A DNA stretch of 64,000 nucleotides from Heterohyrax brucei. Its lineage: Eukaryota > Chordata > Mammalia > Hyracoidea > Procaviidae. A program made the position numbers and the translations under genes. Shown here piece after piece: positions 33,990-45,743 of this stretch. The stretch spans positions 72,627,296 through 72,691,295 of the forward strand of contig CM053142.1 of assembly GCA_028571685.1 (NCBI GenBank). Reading direction: 5' to 3'. Every line of letters begins with the position of its first letter. Positions within the stretch are counted from its first letter, which is position 1. The notes beneath the pieces were generated by a model. It did no database searches and was not told where the DNA came from. It worked only from the letters and a program-made list of their open reading frames with translations.

Positions 33990-34583
33990 TCTGCATCAGA
34001 ACTTCTGTTCTTTTGGTTGTCCTCTCCTGTGAAAATCTTGGCATCTGTGTCCTTTGATTAAGAATGTTGGATGAGTCCCTACTTGCTGAGTTGCGCGGGT
34101 CTGTGTGGCCCGTGGCTGATGGGCACCGTGAAGAATGCCGCACAAGAAACACTGGTGGTGAGGAGGGAAGCTGGTATCTGTGATGCCCCCGCAACAGCTC
34201 TTAGGCATCAGGCAGCTCCCTTTTATTTAGTGAACAAAACAGGTATACTTGCAGTAAAGCAGGCATTAATTTGAATACGGTAGGGGCAGTTCCTCACAAA
34301 GTAAATGGCTGTCTTCCTGTCTAATATAACAAAGGCCACTTCCTCAGGTGAATTCAACTCTCCAGGAGGTAAAGCGCTTAGGCCTGGGCGCAGGTACCAA
34401 GGTCATGTTCAACGGGCCAGACCCATTGTTTACGATGGTCTGATGTCACATTTCAGCCCTTTGGGGCTGTTCTGCATTCATTCATTCCAGACTCACAAGC
34501 CCCACACCCAGGCGGCAATATTTGACCTAACGATGGCCAAGTTGCCACAGCTGGGGATGTGGTCATGCTACCGGCACTACTTG
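33990..34583 (-). mobile_element. Possible ERV LTR (class II-like), minus orientation
   Basis: The minus strand reads 'cactaaataaaagggagctg' (poly(A) signal) followed by a GC-rich U5-like segment, with CpG-rich sequence upstream. Open frames on both strands (for example 33916-34194 minus and 34305-34586 plus) match no gene family I know and probably reflect high GC. The ends are not defined. Confidence 0.4.
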
Positions 34584-34746
34584 TAAACCAAACCTAACAC
34601 ACCGCTGTCAAGCTGATTCCAACTCAGAGCGGCCCTAGAGGACACACTGGAACTGCCCATAGAGTTTCCAGGAGTGTCTGGTGAATCACACTGCTGACCA
34701 TTTGGTTAGCAGCCGTAGCACTTAACCACAATGCTACCAAGGTTTC
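34584..34746 (-). mobile_element. AfroSINE
   Basis: Antisense copy with 'aaaccaaacctaacacaccg', 'cccatagagtttccagg' and 'acaatgctaccaaggtttcc'. Confidence 0.93.
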
Positions 34747-35274
34747 CTCCCTACTTTTAAACCCGTTAAATATATTTTCTTTTCCTTTGAACAGAAAAGA
34801 CTGTCTCGGCAGCAGGGGTCCCAGTGCTTTCTTCCTTGTCCAATGAAATACAAGCCATCTTTACACTCTCCCACCTCAGGCTCTCATTTTTTGGCTGAGT
34901 TACACCAAGAAAAACCTGGGGTTTCTACCTAGTAATAGATTGTTTGCATAAAGTGATTCCATGTCAATGTTCTCCAATATTCAACCCGTGTGTCTTAGAT
35001 TACCATATGCAGCTTGATTGTAACATCAAAATGGGTTCCGATTAAAAAAAGTATTACTTCCTTGAGTATTGGGCTGGAAAGTACAAGAAGCTCAAACTAA
35101 ACTAAATGTTCCAGGGCTCTATTACTCCCCAGAAATCAGTGATGTTGAGCTTGGCAGATTGTCTGCCTGTTCCAGATGAACTGGGTAGCAGTTGGAGACG
35201 ACAGAACAATGATAACAAAGGACTATTATAGTGGCAAAAACAACCTAACTAAACCAGAATATAAATAAACGTGT

Positions 35275-35325
35275 GATATCTATGAGTTAAAATCAACTTA
35301 ATGGTAATGGGTTTGTTTTTGTTGT
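35275..35325 (+). mobile_element. AfroSINE or RTE tail fragment
   Basis: The text 'ctatgagttaaaatcaactt' followed by 'aatgggtttgtttttg' is the shared 3' tail only. Confidence 0.6.
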
Positions 35326-37522
35326 TTTGTTTTTATGATCTTTAACACATTAAGTTTGTCCTTTAGCTATACCCATACTACTTGGAAATGTCCCTGAAAA
35401 CTCATTTTTATGTTAAAATGTGTTTTTCTTTAGTCATCATTTCTCTAATCTAAAACTCAGTGAGTTGTTTTTGCAGATATACTATTTCCAAACATTTCTG
35501 TATAAATGAAAATCTACAATTGAAATATCTTAATTTACTAATCATGTTTCTTATTTTTACGAGAACAAATAAGCCTATTTCCTTTCTCTAGTGTGTTGAA
35601 AGGCTTATATTTCAACTGTATTATTTTTATTTTACCCATTACACCACGAGAAATGCTTTATCAGCCCACTGAAGAGGAAGCTAATGTGTTTTCACTTTTA
35701 TGTATTGAAGCACAAATTGGACAGATTGGAGGAAAAGAGAGCCCCAAATGGTTAAAGCCTGAAATTTAGGTTAAGAATACTCTCTCTTTCATATTTTAAT
35801 GTATTAAAAAGGCAGACTACAACAAGATCACCTTATAGAAAAAAATATTTAAAAGAATAAAGCAATTGCATTTAGATTTTTTTTTAAGGAACCAAGGATT
35901 AAGCAACTCTCAATTTAATAAATCTTTCTATGATGTTACTTTCAAAATGCTTTTGGTACAAAAGGAAAAATAATGGCCCACTTGTACCTATGTATTTTTC
36001 CATAACCGATACTCAGCAGTTCAGAGAACAGATTTAAATATCTTGTTCATACTATTTTCTATTTAAAGACCAAAATGCTAATGTCTGTTACAGGGTTTAT
36101 ATTTAGATTCTTGGTATTTGATGGTGGGGTGGTAGTGGGGATGTGGTCTTTTTTTAATGTGTAATATTTGTTTGTTTGGAAAGCAAAATGGTTACATTTC
36201 TTTAAATCATCTTGCTTGTTGAACTCCTCTATTAAAAAATGCAAATTTCACGTCACTTCAAGATGCAGATCAAATTTCAGTCACAAATATGAATTGCTAA
36301 CTCACACCTTCACTTGCGGATAACAAGAGTGAGGCCTTTTGGGTAACAAGAACGGATACAACAAAGAGCTAAGGAGAGTCATGTTGTGTTCCAGCTTGTG
36401 CACATCTGCCTGCTGGGACTCACCTCTTCAGTTGGACTCAACTCCACTGCCAGCAGAAATCCTACTGCACTGACACAGGTATCACACCGCCTATACCTAC
36501 AGCTGTGGCTTAGCACATCTAACTGCTACCTGGGCCACCTCTGAATTGTATACACAGAGCAAAAAGAATAGAGATTTGGGAAGGAAAAAACCCATAAATT
36601 TAAAATCTTTCAGGCAAAAGAGCCTACTAATACACGTTTCAAAATTACTTTATATGCTGAAGTATATATTGCAAGTATTTCATAGTTGACTAAGAGTTTT
36701 GTTAAGAAAAATTTAAATAAATATCTTAAATTGGCCAAGTATTTTAATAGAACAAATGGTCACAGTAAGCGACAGCAGGTGTTGAGAAAGTTAATAACTA
36801 CTGAATCAATTGTTAATATAATAATATGCTTCTCTGTTTTACATGTACACTTGGACTTTGCATATTTATGTGATATAGTTTGTAATTCTTGAGATATTTT
36901 TAAAGGTGTTACAATATATTTCTATTCCAACAATGTTTTGTTATAGGAAATTTTCTTCTGGGAAATTATTAAATACTACTGAATGGATACATATGCACAA
37001 TCAGGTTTAGAGACATAAACATATTGTAAGTGCAACAATGGGACACAATTTCCTAAGGAAATAATGATCTGAGAAAGTTTTTTAATAGTGGGACGACAAG
37101 CCTCTGAGCATGAGACTGTTTTTTTTTTATGTATCCAGAATGTTATTTCATATAAATTTATTTGGTTATTTAAAAAAAAGTCTAAAAACACTTTAACTTT
37201 TACCTGATATTTGAAAATAAAATTAATACCTCAAGGAGAACTAAATTTCAGTATATGCCTTCAAATATTATGGACATAGAACAACACACCCCACAGAAGT
37301 AAAACTACCCCAGTTTGGTTATTTAAAATAGGGCATTTATTTATGACAGTGTATGGGGGGGACAATTCTTAGCAGGTTGAGTCAATACTGGTAATAACAG
37401 AGAGTGAAGATAAATGGAAATAATGTCAAGAGAGCTTACAAAGCAGAAACTTTTAGAATAACAAGTATTTATTTATTTCAGCAATATAAATGGCTCAGAA
37501 AATTTCATGGTATTCTTCTAGA
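35326..37522. other. Intergenic stretch upstream of gene B
   Basis: AT-rich, with a GC-richer patch at 36300-36550 that could be part of a promoter or an unclassified repeat. No coding exon was recognised. Any 5' untranslated exon of gene B would probably lie here. Confidence 0.45.
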
Positions 37523-37690
37523 TGGAAACTCTGGTGGCATAGTGGGTTAAGTGCTAGGTCTGCTAACCAAAATGTCAGCAGTTCAAATCCATCATGTGCT
37601 CCTTGGAAACTCTATGGGGTAGTTCTACTCTGACCTCTAGGGTCGCTATGAGTTGGACCTGATTCGACAGCAGTGGGTTTGGTACTTTTT
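37523..37690 (+). mobile_element. AfroSINE, about 360 bp upstream of gene B exon 1
   Basis: Sense copy with 'gaaactctggtggcatagtg', 'tctgctaaccaaaatgtcag' and 'cagcagtgggtttggta'. Confidence 0.93.
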
Positions 37691-38048
37691 ATTCTTCTGA
37701 ATAGGTTCAACTTTTTCAGCACTGTAGAACTATTTCCTAAATCACAGTATTTCTACTCTTTTTAAATTAAAGTAACTAACACATTTGGATTACTCAAAGT
37801 TGTAGTTGGGAAAACATCACTCAAAGTTTTAAAGAGGGGTATTTGTAACATGGTAATTTCAGGAATAGAAAATCGAAAATTACCTGAATCATTGCCAAAG
37901 TAAAACATCAGACATCATAGTTAAGTGGCATACTCTTTTCAGCTTTTCAGTGATATAAAGAGAGGAAAGGATGGATAACTTAAAGGAAAAAAAAAAAAAC
38001 CTGTCAATTTATGGAACTTTCAAAATTGTATCTTGTTGTCTTCCAGAG

Positions 38049-38118
38049 ATGAATGAAAACCATGTAATGTATAAAGATGTGAAACATCCTGTTTCTCAGA
38101 AGCAGATGCAAAATAAAA
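38049..38118 (+). CDS. Gene B exon 1 (start codon, first ITIM)
   Basis: The ATG lies two bases after a strong acceptor (tcttccag, ending 38046), so a 5' untranslated exon probably exists upstream. It encodes MNENHVMYKDVKHPVSQK and ends AAAA|GTAAGC in phase 1. VMYKDV is the first ITIM. Confidence 0.8.
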
Positions 38119-41100
38119 GTAAGCTTTACATTTCCCCAACTCCTGAATACAGATTTCTTTTCTATACTCTTATTATCAGTTATCCTAATTTATCTGCAGG
38201 ATTTTGTCATCTGAAAGAATTCACTCCATAGAATTTATAAAAGAAGAAGGGAAAAAATGCATCGATTTTGTTTATTTGGAAAGAATTCTATTCTGCTAAC
38301 TCTTCTCATACGTGCTAATAACCTGTATGTATTCTGAGAAATAAAGTGAATATGAAGCGGCATCTGTATCTCTGTTTTAATCTCTAGACACAAAAGACCC
38401 AATAGTTTACTCAGAACTGAAAATAGGTACATCGAACTCCAATCAAGCAAAGATAAGAAGAAATCAATCATCTAAAGAAAAAGGTAATGTTTACATTTAG
38501 GAACGACATTCACCTGTTTTCTCATTCCTTAGAAATAGAAGGAATTGTCTGTCTGAGACAAAACCCACTATTTCTGAACAATGTAGCTAGCCCGTCTTCA
38601 TGAGTTTGCCTAAACTATATGGGAAAAAAGAGAAGTTGCAAACCAATGTCTAACTTTAGTACCTTTCAGAGAATTGATGTCATGTGAGTGCTTTTGTTGT
38701 TCGGTACCCAGTTGCTGCAACAGAACAAAACACTGCCCTATCACCTACCATTCTCGTAATCATTGCTGTTTGAGCCCATTGTTTTGGTCACTGTGTCAGT
38801 TCATCTCATCAAGGTTTCTTTCTCTTTTTCACCGTTCCTCTTAGAAATCCTGGTGACATTGTGGTTGACAGCTGCATTTGCTAACTCCAAGGCCAGCAGT
38901 TCGAATTTGCCAGTAGTCCTTGGAAATTCTATGGCGCCGTTCTACTCTGACCTATAGGTTCACTATGAGTTGGAATTGACTCAACAACAGAGGGTTTGGT
39001 TTCTGATTCAGTACCTTACCAAACATAATGTCTTCTCTAGGGACTGGACCCTCTTGATAACATGTCTAGTTGACGTCAAAGTCTCGATTCCAGGGAGTGC
39101 CTGGCTGTACTTCTTTTCAAGACAGATTTGTTAGTTCCTCTGGTAGTCCATGGTACATTCAACATTTTTCCCCAGAGCAGTAATTTACAGGCATCAAATA
39201 ATCAATCTTCCTTATTTATTGTGCAGCTACTGCGTGCATATGAGGCAATTGAAAATATCATGGCTTGGGTCAAAACCAAACAAAACTCACTGCTGTCGAG
39301 TCAATTCTGATTCATGGCGAGCCTATAGACGTAGCAGAACTGCTCCATAATGTTTCCGAGGAGCACTTGGCTTGGTCTGGCACATCTTAATTCCCAAAAT
39401 GACATCTTTGCTTTTCAACAGTTTAGAGTGGTTTTTTTGCAGCAGAGTTACCAAATGTAATATATCAATTGGTTTCTCGTTTGCTGCTCCCATGGATTCA
39501 TTGTGGACCAAGTGAAATTAAATCGTTAATCACTTCAGTGTTTTCTCCATTCATCATAATGGTGATTAGTGGTGTAGCTGAGAGAATTTTTGTTTTCTTT
39601 AATTTGAGGAGCAATCCATATGGAAGGCTTTGATCTTTCACCCACATCAGTAAGTGTTTCAAGTTCCCCTTACAGTAAGCAAGGTTGTGTCATGTGTATG
39701 TGGCATGATGATGATGAATTTTTCTCCAATCCTGTTGTTACATTCTTTTTTACATAATCGAGCTTCTTGAATCATTTGTTCAGCATACAGGCTGAAGAAA
39801 TATAGTGAACGGTACAATCCTGAAGCACAACTTTCCTGACTTTAAACCATGCAGTATCACCTTGTTCTGTTCCTATAACTGCCTCTTAATATATGTCCAG
39901 GTTCCTCATAAGCACAAATTAAGCATATTGGAATTTTCGTTCTTTGCAATATTATCCATAATTTGTTATGATCTACATAATCAAATGCCTTTGAATAGTC
40001 AATGAAATACAGGTAAATATCTGCTCACTTCTCATTTCTTTTGTCTCCCAAGAGATAAACTCAGCATAATCCAAGCTTGTAGATTGTGTCCTGCCTGACA
40101 ACACAGCTGCCACCTGTTCTCCCTCACTACCTTCTTGGAGGCAGCATTCACAACACAGGAGAGAAATCACACCATGCTGTGACTCATGGCTGAGTTGAAT
40201 GAATACACTCATTTTTTGGAGGGACACAATGCAATCTTTAACAACGATGTTTATGAAATAACAAACAAATATCTTTTGACTGTGGGTCAATACAAATGAT
40301 GTATACAAATATATTTTAGAAGGATTTTCATATTTTCAAAAGCAAGTCTGTATGTCTCCTACACCACTTAATATTCCTAAATTATTGAGACAGATATGAA
40401 GAATATTCTGGTAAAGTTAAAATAAGTCACAGACCAGAAAGACATGTGGTTTTAAAAAAAAAAAAAAAAAAAAAAGATGAGTAGAATTCAGGCATCTAAC
40501 TGTCGGGTTACTGTTTTTACAAATGGATCAATCATCTTTTCCATTTATCGTTTCAATTTTGAGATCCCTTTGGGGTTGGGGTCCTGAAAAGTTTCCCTCT
40601 GAGTCTTGATATTTAATTTAGCCTTTCTCCTGCTAATCTCACCAACATCTTCTCTCCGGGCAGGGTCTTCAGTTCCATATTCCTGGTATCTAGCCATGGT
40701 GATTCTTGGAAGTTTCTGTTTCCTTCTCCTTCTAACAAATGGAATCTTGGGATTCATGGGTAAGTTAAACTATATCTGTGGTCTTAACCACATGTCTCCT
40801 CCCTGAAAAACTATCTATTACTTTACTGATTTCCCTCTCCTAAGATATATAGCTGTGATCCCCAGTTCTAGTCTGACCAGCTTTCTACTGTCATCGCTAG
40901 GGCCATGACTGGGCCATTTACAAAATTCTTCAGAGGCTCCTGATATTCCTTTAATTATGAAACCTCAATAATATTTGGGCATTTACTAGAAAAGACTACA
41001 TTTGAGATTTTGCTGATCATAAATCATGCTGTGTATACACTAATTTCTTATGATACCTTCTTTCAACAAACTGTCAAGTTCTATCTGTTCTATCACCCAT

Positions 41101-44100
41101 CTGCAAGTCAATTAATTTTTTATTTTGTATACTTATAAGTACCTAATATAAGCCAGTAAGTATTTTTCTGAACTGTTGCAAATGCTTTCTAATTTATCTT
41201 AGTCAATGGAATTTTTATAATTATGTTGAATCTATATTTAAATAAAATATATTTAACTGTCAACTAAATTTCTTCGACTCTTCAACTCTTTGACCATGCC
41301 TTTCAAATGGCTGGAAAGCATTAACAATCTTTCATTCTCTGTTGAGTTATGTTCACATCTTACAGCTACAGTTGTTTGTGAATGGTAATCTTGTTTCAAC
41401 ACATAATTTTAGCTTTTATTCCTTATGGCTTTAAATAATTGTCAATCTTTCACTGTTCCCCACATATTCTCTCAGTGTTTCTGTCCCCGTGCATTTGTCT
41501 ATGCTGATCCTTACATCTGGATGGCCATTTTCTTGTACTATCTGTGTCTGTCTGTGGAAATCATGTGTCCCTCAAGAGCCATCTCAAAGGACATTATTAT
41601 TATTATTATTATTATTTTATAATCCTGCCATGATGTCTTTACTAATACTGTAACCAGATGTTATTACTCTCTTTCTGAATCCCATTTCATAACCTTTTAA
41701 CTTTTTCAGTAAGCAATATTTCCCTCTCCATCAGGGTTTCTCAATGTTACCAACATTTTAGCAAGATACCCCTTTGTTGTGAGGATTGTCCAGTGTGTTA
41801 TCATATGTTTGGCAACACCCCTAACCTCTACATACTGGATGTAGATGGCTACATTCCAAGGCCAAGCCCTGACAATGTCTTCTAGAGGCACAGTTGCCCC
41901 CATTTGAGAACAATGTCTATAGATTATTTCCTTTTCATGCCAAGCACTGCAGATGATTCAGAGATAGAGCAGCAACGAAACCTGCATACAAGTTACAAGT
42001 GTTTGAGTGCATCTAGTTCTCCATATCAAAAAAGAAACAAAAACAAAACACCATTCTACTAATGATATAGCTGAACCTGGGATCCAAGCATTCTGGTTTT
42101 AAAAACAAACACATTCACACAGAAATATACCATCCCCCGCAACACACACACACTCATCAGCTTTCCTGAGGTTGTTAGCAGCTGTTGAACTGATTCTGAC
42201 TCAGAGCAACCCTGCGTATAACAGGACGAAACAGTGCCCAGTCCTGCACCATCCTCACAACTCTTGTTATGCTTGAGCCCTTTATGGCAGCCACACTGTC
42301 AGCACATCTTATTAACAGCTTTGACATTTGTGAAGGACTCTGCTTTGCCAGGCATGATGTCCTTCTCCAGGGACTGGCACCATAACTCAAAGGTATCAGT
42401 TCTCTGGTCTTCTTTGTTCATTGCCCAGCTTTCACATGTACAGGAGGCGACTGGCAACACCATGGCTTGGGTGAGGTGCACCTTAGTCCTTAAAGTGACA
42501 TCTTTGCTTGATATAGCCCTTTAAGAGGTTTTTTGCAACAGGTTTGCCCAGTGCATTGCATCATTTAATTTCTTGACTTCTGCTTCCACGGGAGTTAATT
42601 GTAGATCCAAGTAAAATACAATCCTTGGCCACTTTGAACATTCCTCCATTTATCATGATGTTACTTACTTGTCCAACTCTGAGGATTTTTGTTTTCATTA
42701 TGTCGAGGTATAATCTATCCTGAAGGCTGTGGTCTTTGATAGTCATCAGCAAGTGCTTTAAGTCCTCTTCACTTTCAACAAGGACGGGTGTGTCATCTGC
42801 ATATTACAGGTTGTCAGTGAGTCTTCCCAACTGGCTTTCGTGTAGTCCAGCTTCTCAGATTATTTGCTTAGTATACAGATTGAGTCAGCATCAGCTTGAT
42901 GGCTCTGGGCGTGGCTTGACTTGGCATACAGATTGAATAAGTATGGTAAAGAAGTTAAACCCTGAAGCACACTTTTCCTGATTTTAAGCCATACAGTATC
43001 ACCTTGTTCTGTTTGAATGAGTGCCTCTTGATTTAAGTACAGCTTCTTAACGAACACAGTCAAGTGTTCTGGAATTCCCGTTCTTTGCAGTGTTATCCAT
43101 AATTTGTTATGATCTACATAGTTGAATGCTTTTGCATAGTCAATAAAATACAGGTAAATAGCTTTCTGGTATTTTTTTGCTTTTAGCTACAACGCACTTT
43201 TATTCTGATATAATTCACTTACCATACAAATCATCTATATAAAATATAAAACACCATCACTTCTATTCACAAAATTGTGCCACCATCACTACAATCAAAT
43301 TTGGATCATTTTATCACCCTGAAAGAAACTCTGTACCCAGTAGCTGTCAATCCCCATTCTTATTGTTTTCAGTCCCTGGCCACTACTAATCTACTTTTTA
43401 TCTCTATGAATTTACCTATTCTGGAAATTTCATGAAAATGGACTTGTACAATATGTGACCTACTGCACCTGTTTTCTTTCACTTAAAGTGATCTTTTCAA
43501 GTTTTATGCACGGTGGAGCCTGAGTCAGTACTTCATTCCTTTTTGTGGCTGGAAAATAGTCTATCGTATGAATATATCACCTTCTGTTTATCCATTTATC
43601 AGTTGAGTACCATTTCTATTGATCCCACTATTTGGCTTTGAGTTGTGCTACTCTGAAAATTTATGTAAAGAGTTTTGTGTGGGCATATAGACCCTGAGTT
43701 TCCTGTGCCCATTTGTCCAGTTGCTGTCTCTTCCTATTTTACTGGGTTGCTTTTGGACAGGAGTTACCCATCTGGACTTGCAAGGTTGATGGAACTAGGA
43801 TCATCTTCTTCATTTGTGTTACTTTTTGTTAGACAGTACTGTCTAAACCTTGTCTAAAAAGTGGGCTTTGGGAATTATTTCATTTCTGGGTTGGCAGAGT
43901 GTCCAGTGGATATAGTTTCAGGGGTTCCTTCAGTCTCTGCCAGAGAAGTAAATCTCGTCTTCTTTCATGACTGTGAATTCTGTTCTACATTATCTGTTGT
44001 GATACCTATCAGAACAATCGCATGTGGTAGCTGGGAACAATCCAGCCTTCTTGTCTGAGGCTGCAGGAGTCTCTGGTTCATGTGACCATTTAGTCCTTTG

Positions 44101-45684
44101 GACTAACATTTTTCTTGTGTCCCTTTGTTTGTTCATTTGTTTTTTTTTTCTTCTGCTTTTCCCCGGATAGGATGAGACCAATAGATGTATCTGAAACGGC
44201 CGCTTGCAGGCTTTTAAAACCCAGATGCTACTCACCACAGTGGGATATAGAACGTTTTCTTTATGAACTATGTTATGCCAATTGACCTATATGATCCTTA
44301 TTAGATATATGATTTGCAAATATTTTCTCCCATTTTATGTGTTTTTTTTTTTCACTTTTGGTAGCATCTTTTGAAGCACAAAAATTTCTAGTTTCAGTGA
44401 AGTCCAACTTTATTTGTTTATTTGTTGCTTGTTCATGTTCTAAGTGTTCTACAAAATTGCTGTCTAACTTAAGATCCTCAAGATATACACCTGTTTTGGC
44501 TTCTCTTTCACAGTAGTATATATTTGGATATTTTATCCATTTTGATTGAATTTTTGTATGTTTTTATAGCCAATCCTTTGTATACATTTAGATATTTTTA
44601 TTTTCTTTCAACAATGATTTGTAGTTTTTTAGTGAATGTTTTTCACTTGTTTGATTTATTTCTCATTACAGTATTCTTTCTGATACTCATATAAATGGAA
44701 TTGATTTGTTAAAATTAATTTTAGATTCTTCATTTCTAATGTGTGGAAACAAAAATTAATGTTTGTATATTGATCCAGTGTGCTACAACCCTGTAGAATT
44801 TATTAGTTCTAATAGTTTTTCCATGGATTCCTTAAGATTTTCTATACACAATACAATCTCACCTACAAATGGAGACAGTTTTCCCTCTCTCTTTATAATG
44901 CAGATGTGTTTTTATCACATTCTTCCAAAATTGCCCTAATTAGAACTTCCAGGTCAGTGTGGAATAGGTATCTCAAGAGTGATGATCCACTTCCTTTTTG
45001 TGATTTTCAGGGAAAAAGATTCATTCTTATCACCACTAAGTATAATGTTGAAAGCCAAAACCAAATGCATTGCTTTTGAGTCAATTCTGACTCATAGTGA
45101 CTCTATAGGACAGATGAGAGGAGTTAACAGCTACAGCTCTTAAGCTCTGTGTCATTAGGTCTCCATATGATGTTAGCTATTAGGGTTTTGCAGGTGTCCT
45201 GTATCAGATTAAGTAAATTTTCTGCTTTGTCTAGTTTGTTGAATGTTTTTATCATTATTATTATTACCGTTATTATAAAACAGTATTTTTGTCAAACACT
45301 TTTTTCTGTGTCTTTTGAGTGGATCATTTAATTTTTATCATTCATTCTATTGGTAGGGTGTGTTAGCTGATTTTCAGCTGTTAAGCCCATCACCCATTTG
45401 GGGGATAAATTGAAATTCATCATGGTGTTTAACTACTTTTATATGTTACAGAATTCAGTTTGAAACACCCATATTGGTATCATACATTTCTCTGAGACGA
45501 TCTTTTTTTTCTTCATTATTTTTCTCTCTGTTCTTCGTTTGACGCATTCTCTATTTATTTATGCACAAATTTGCTTAGTCTTTCTTCTGAAAACTTGACA
45601 TTTGTGAAACCATTACTGATTTGGATACTAATCTAATCTACCCCATGAGGCTTTGGTTCTGCTTTGTTTTCTGTGGGTTTTTAG

Positions 45685-45743
<59 letters not shown>

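Noticed and set aside
34305-34586. 93-codon plus-strand frame in GC-rich sequence
   Set aside because: It sits in a probable ERV LTR and shows no known family, splice context or codon pattern.
40606-40806. 66-codon plus-strand frame as a small membrane protein
   Set aside because: The part between a clear acceptor (40663) and donor (40760) is gene B's membrane exon; the ends are intron.
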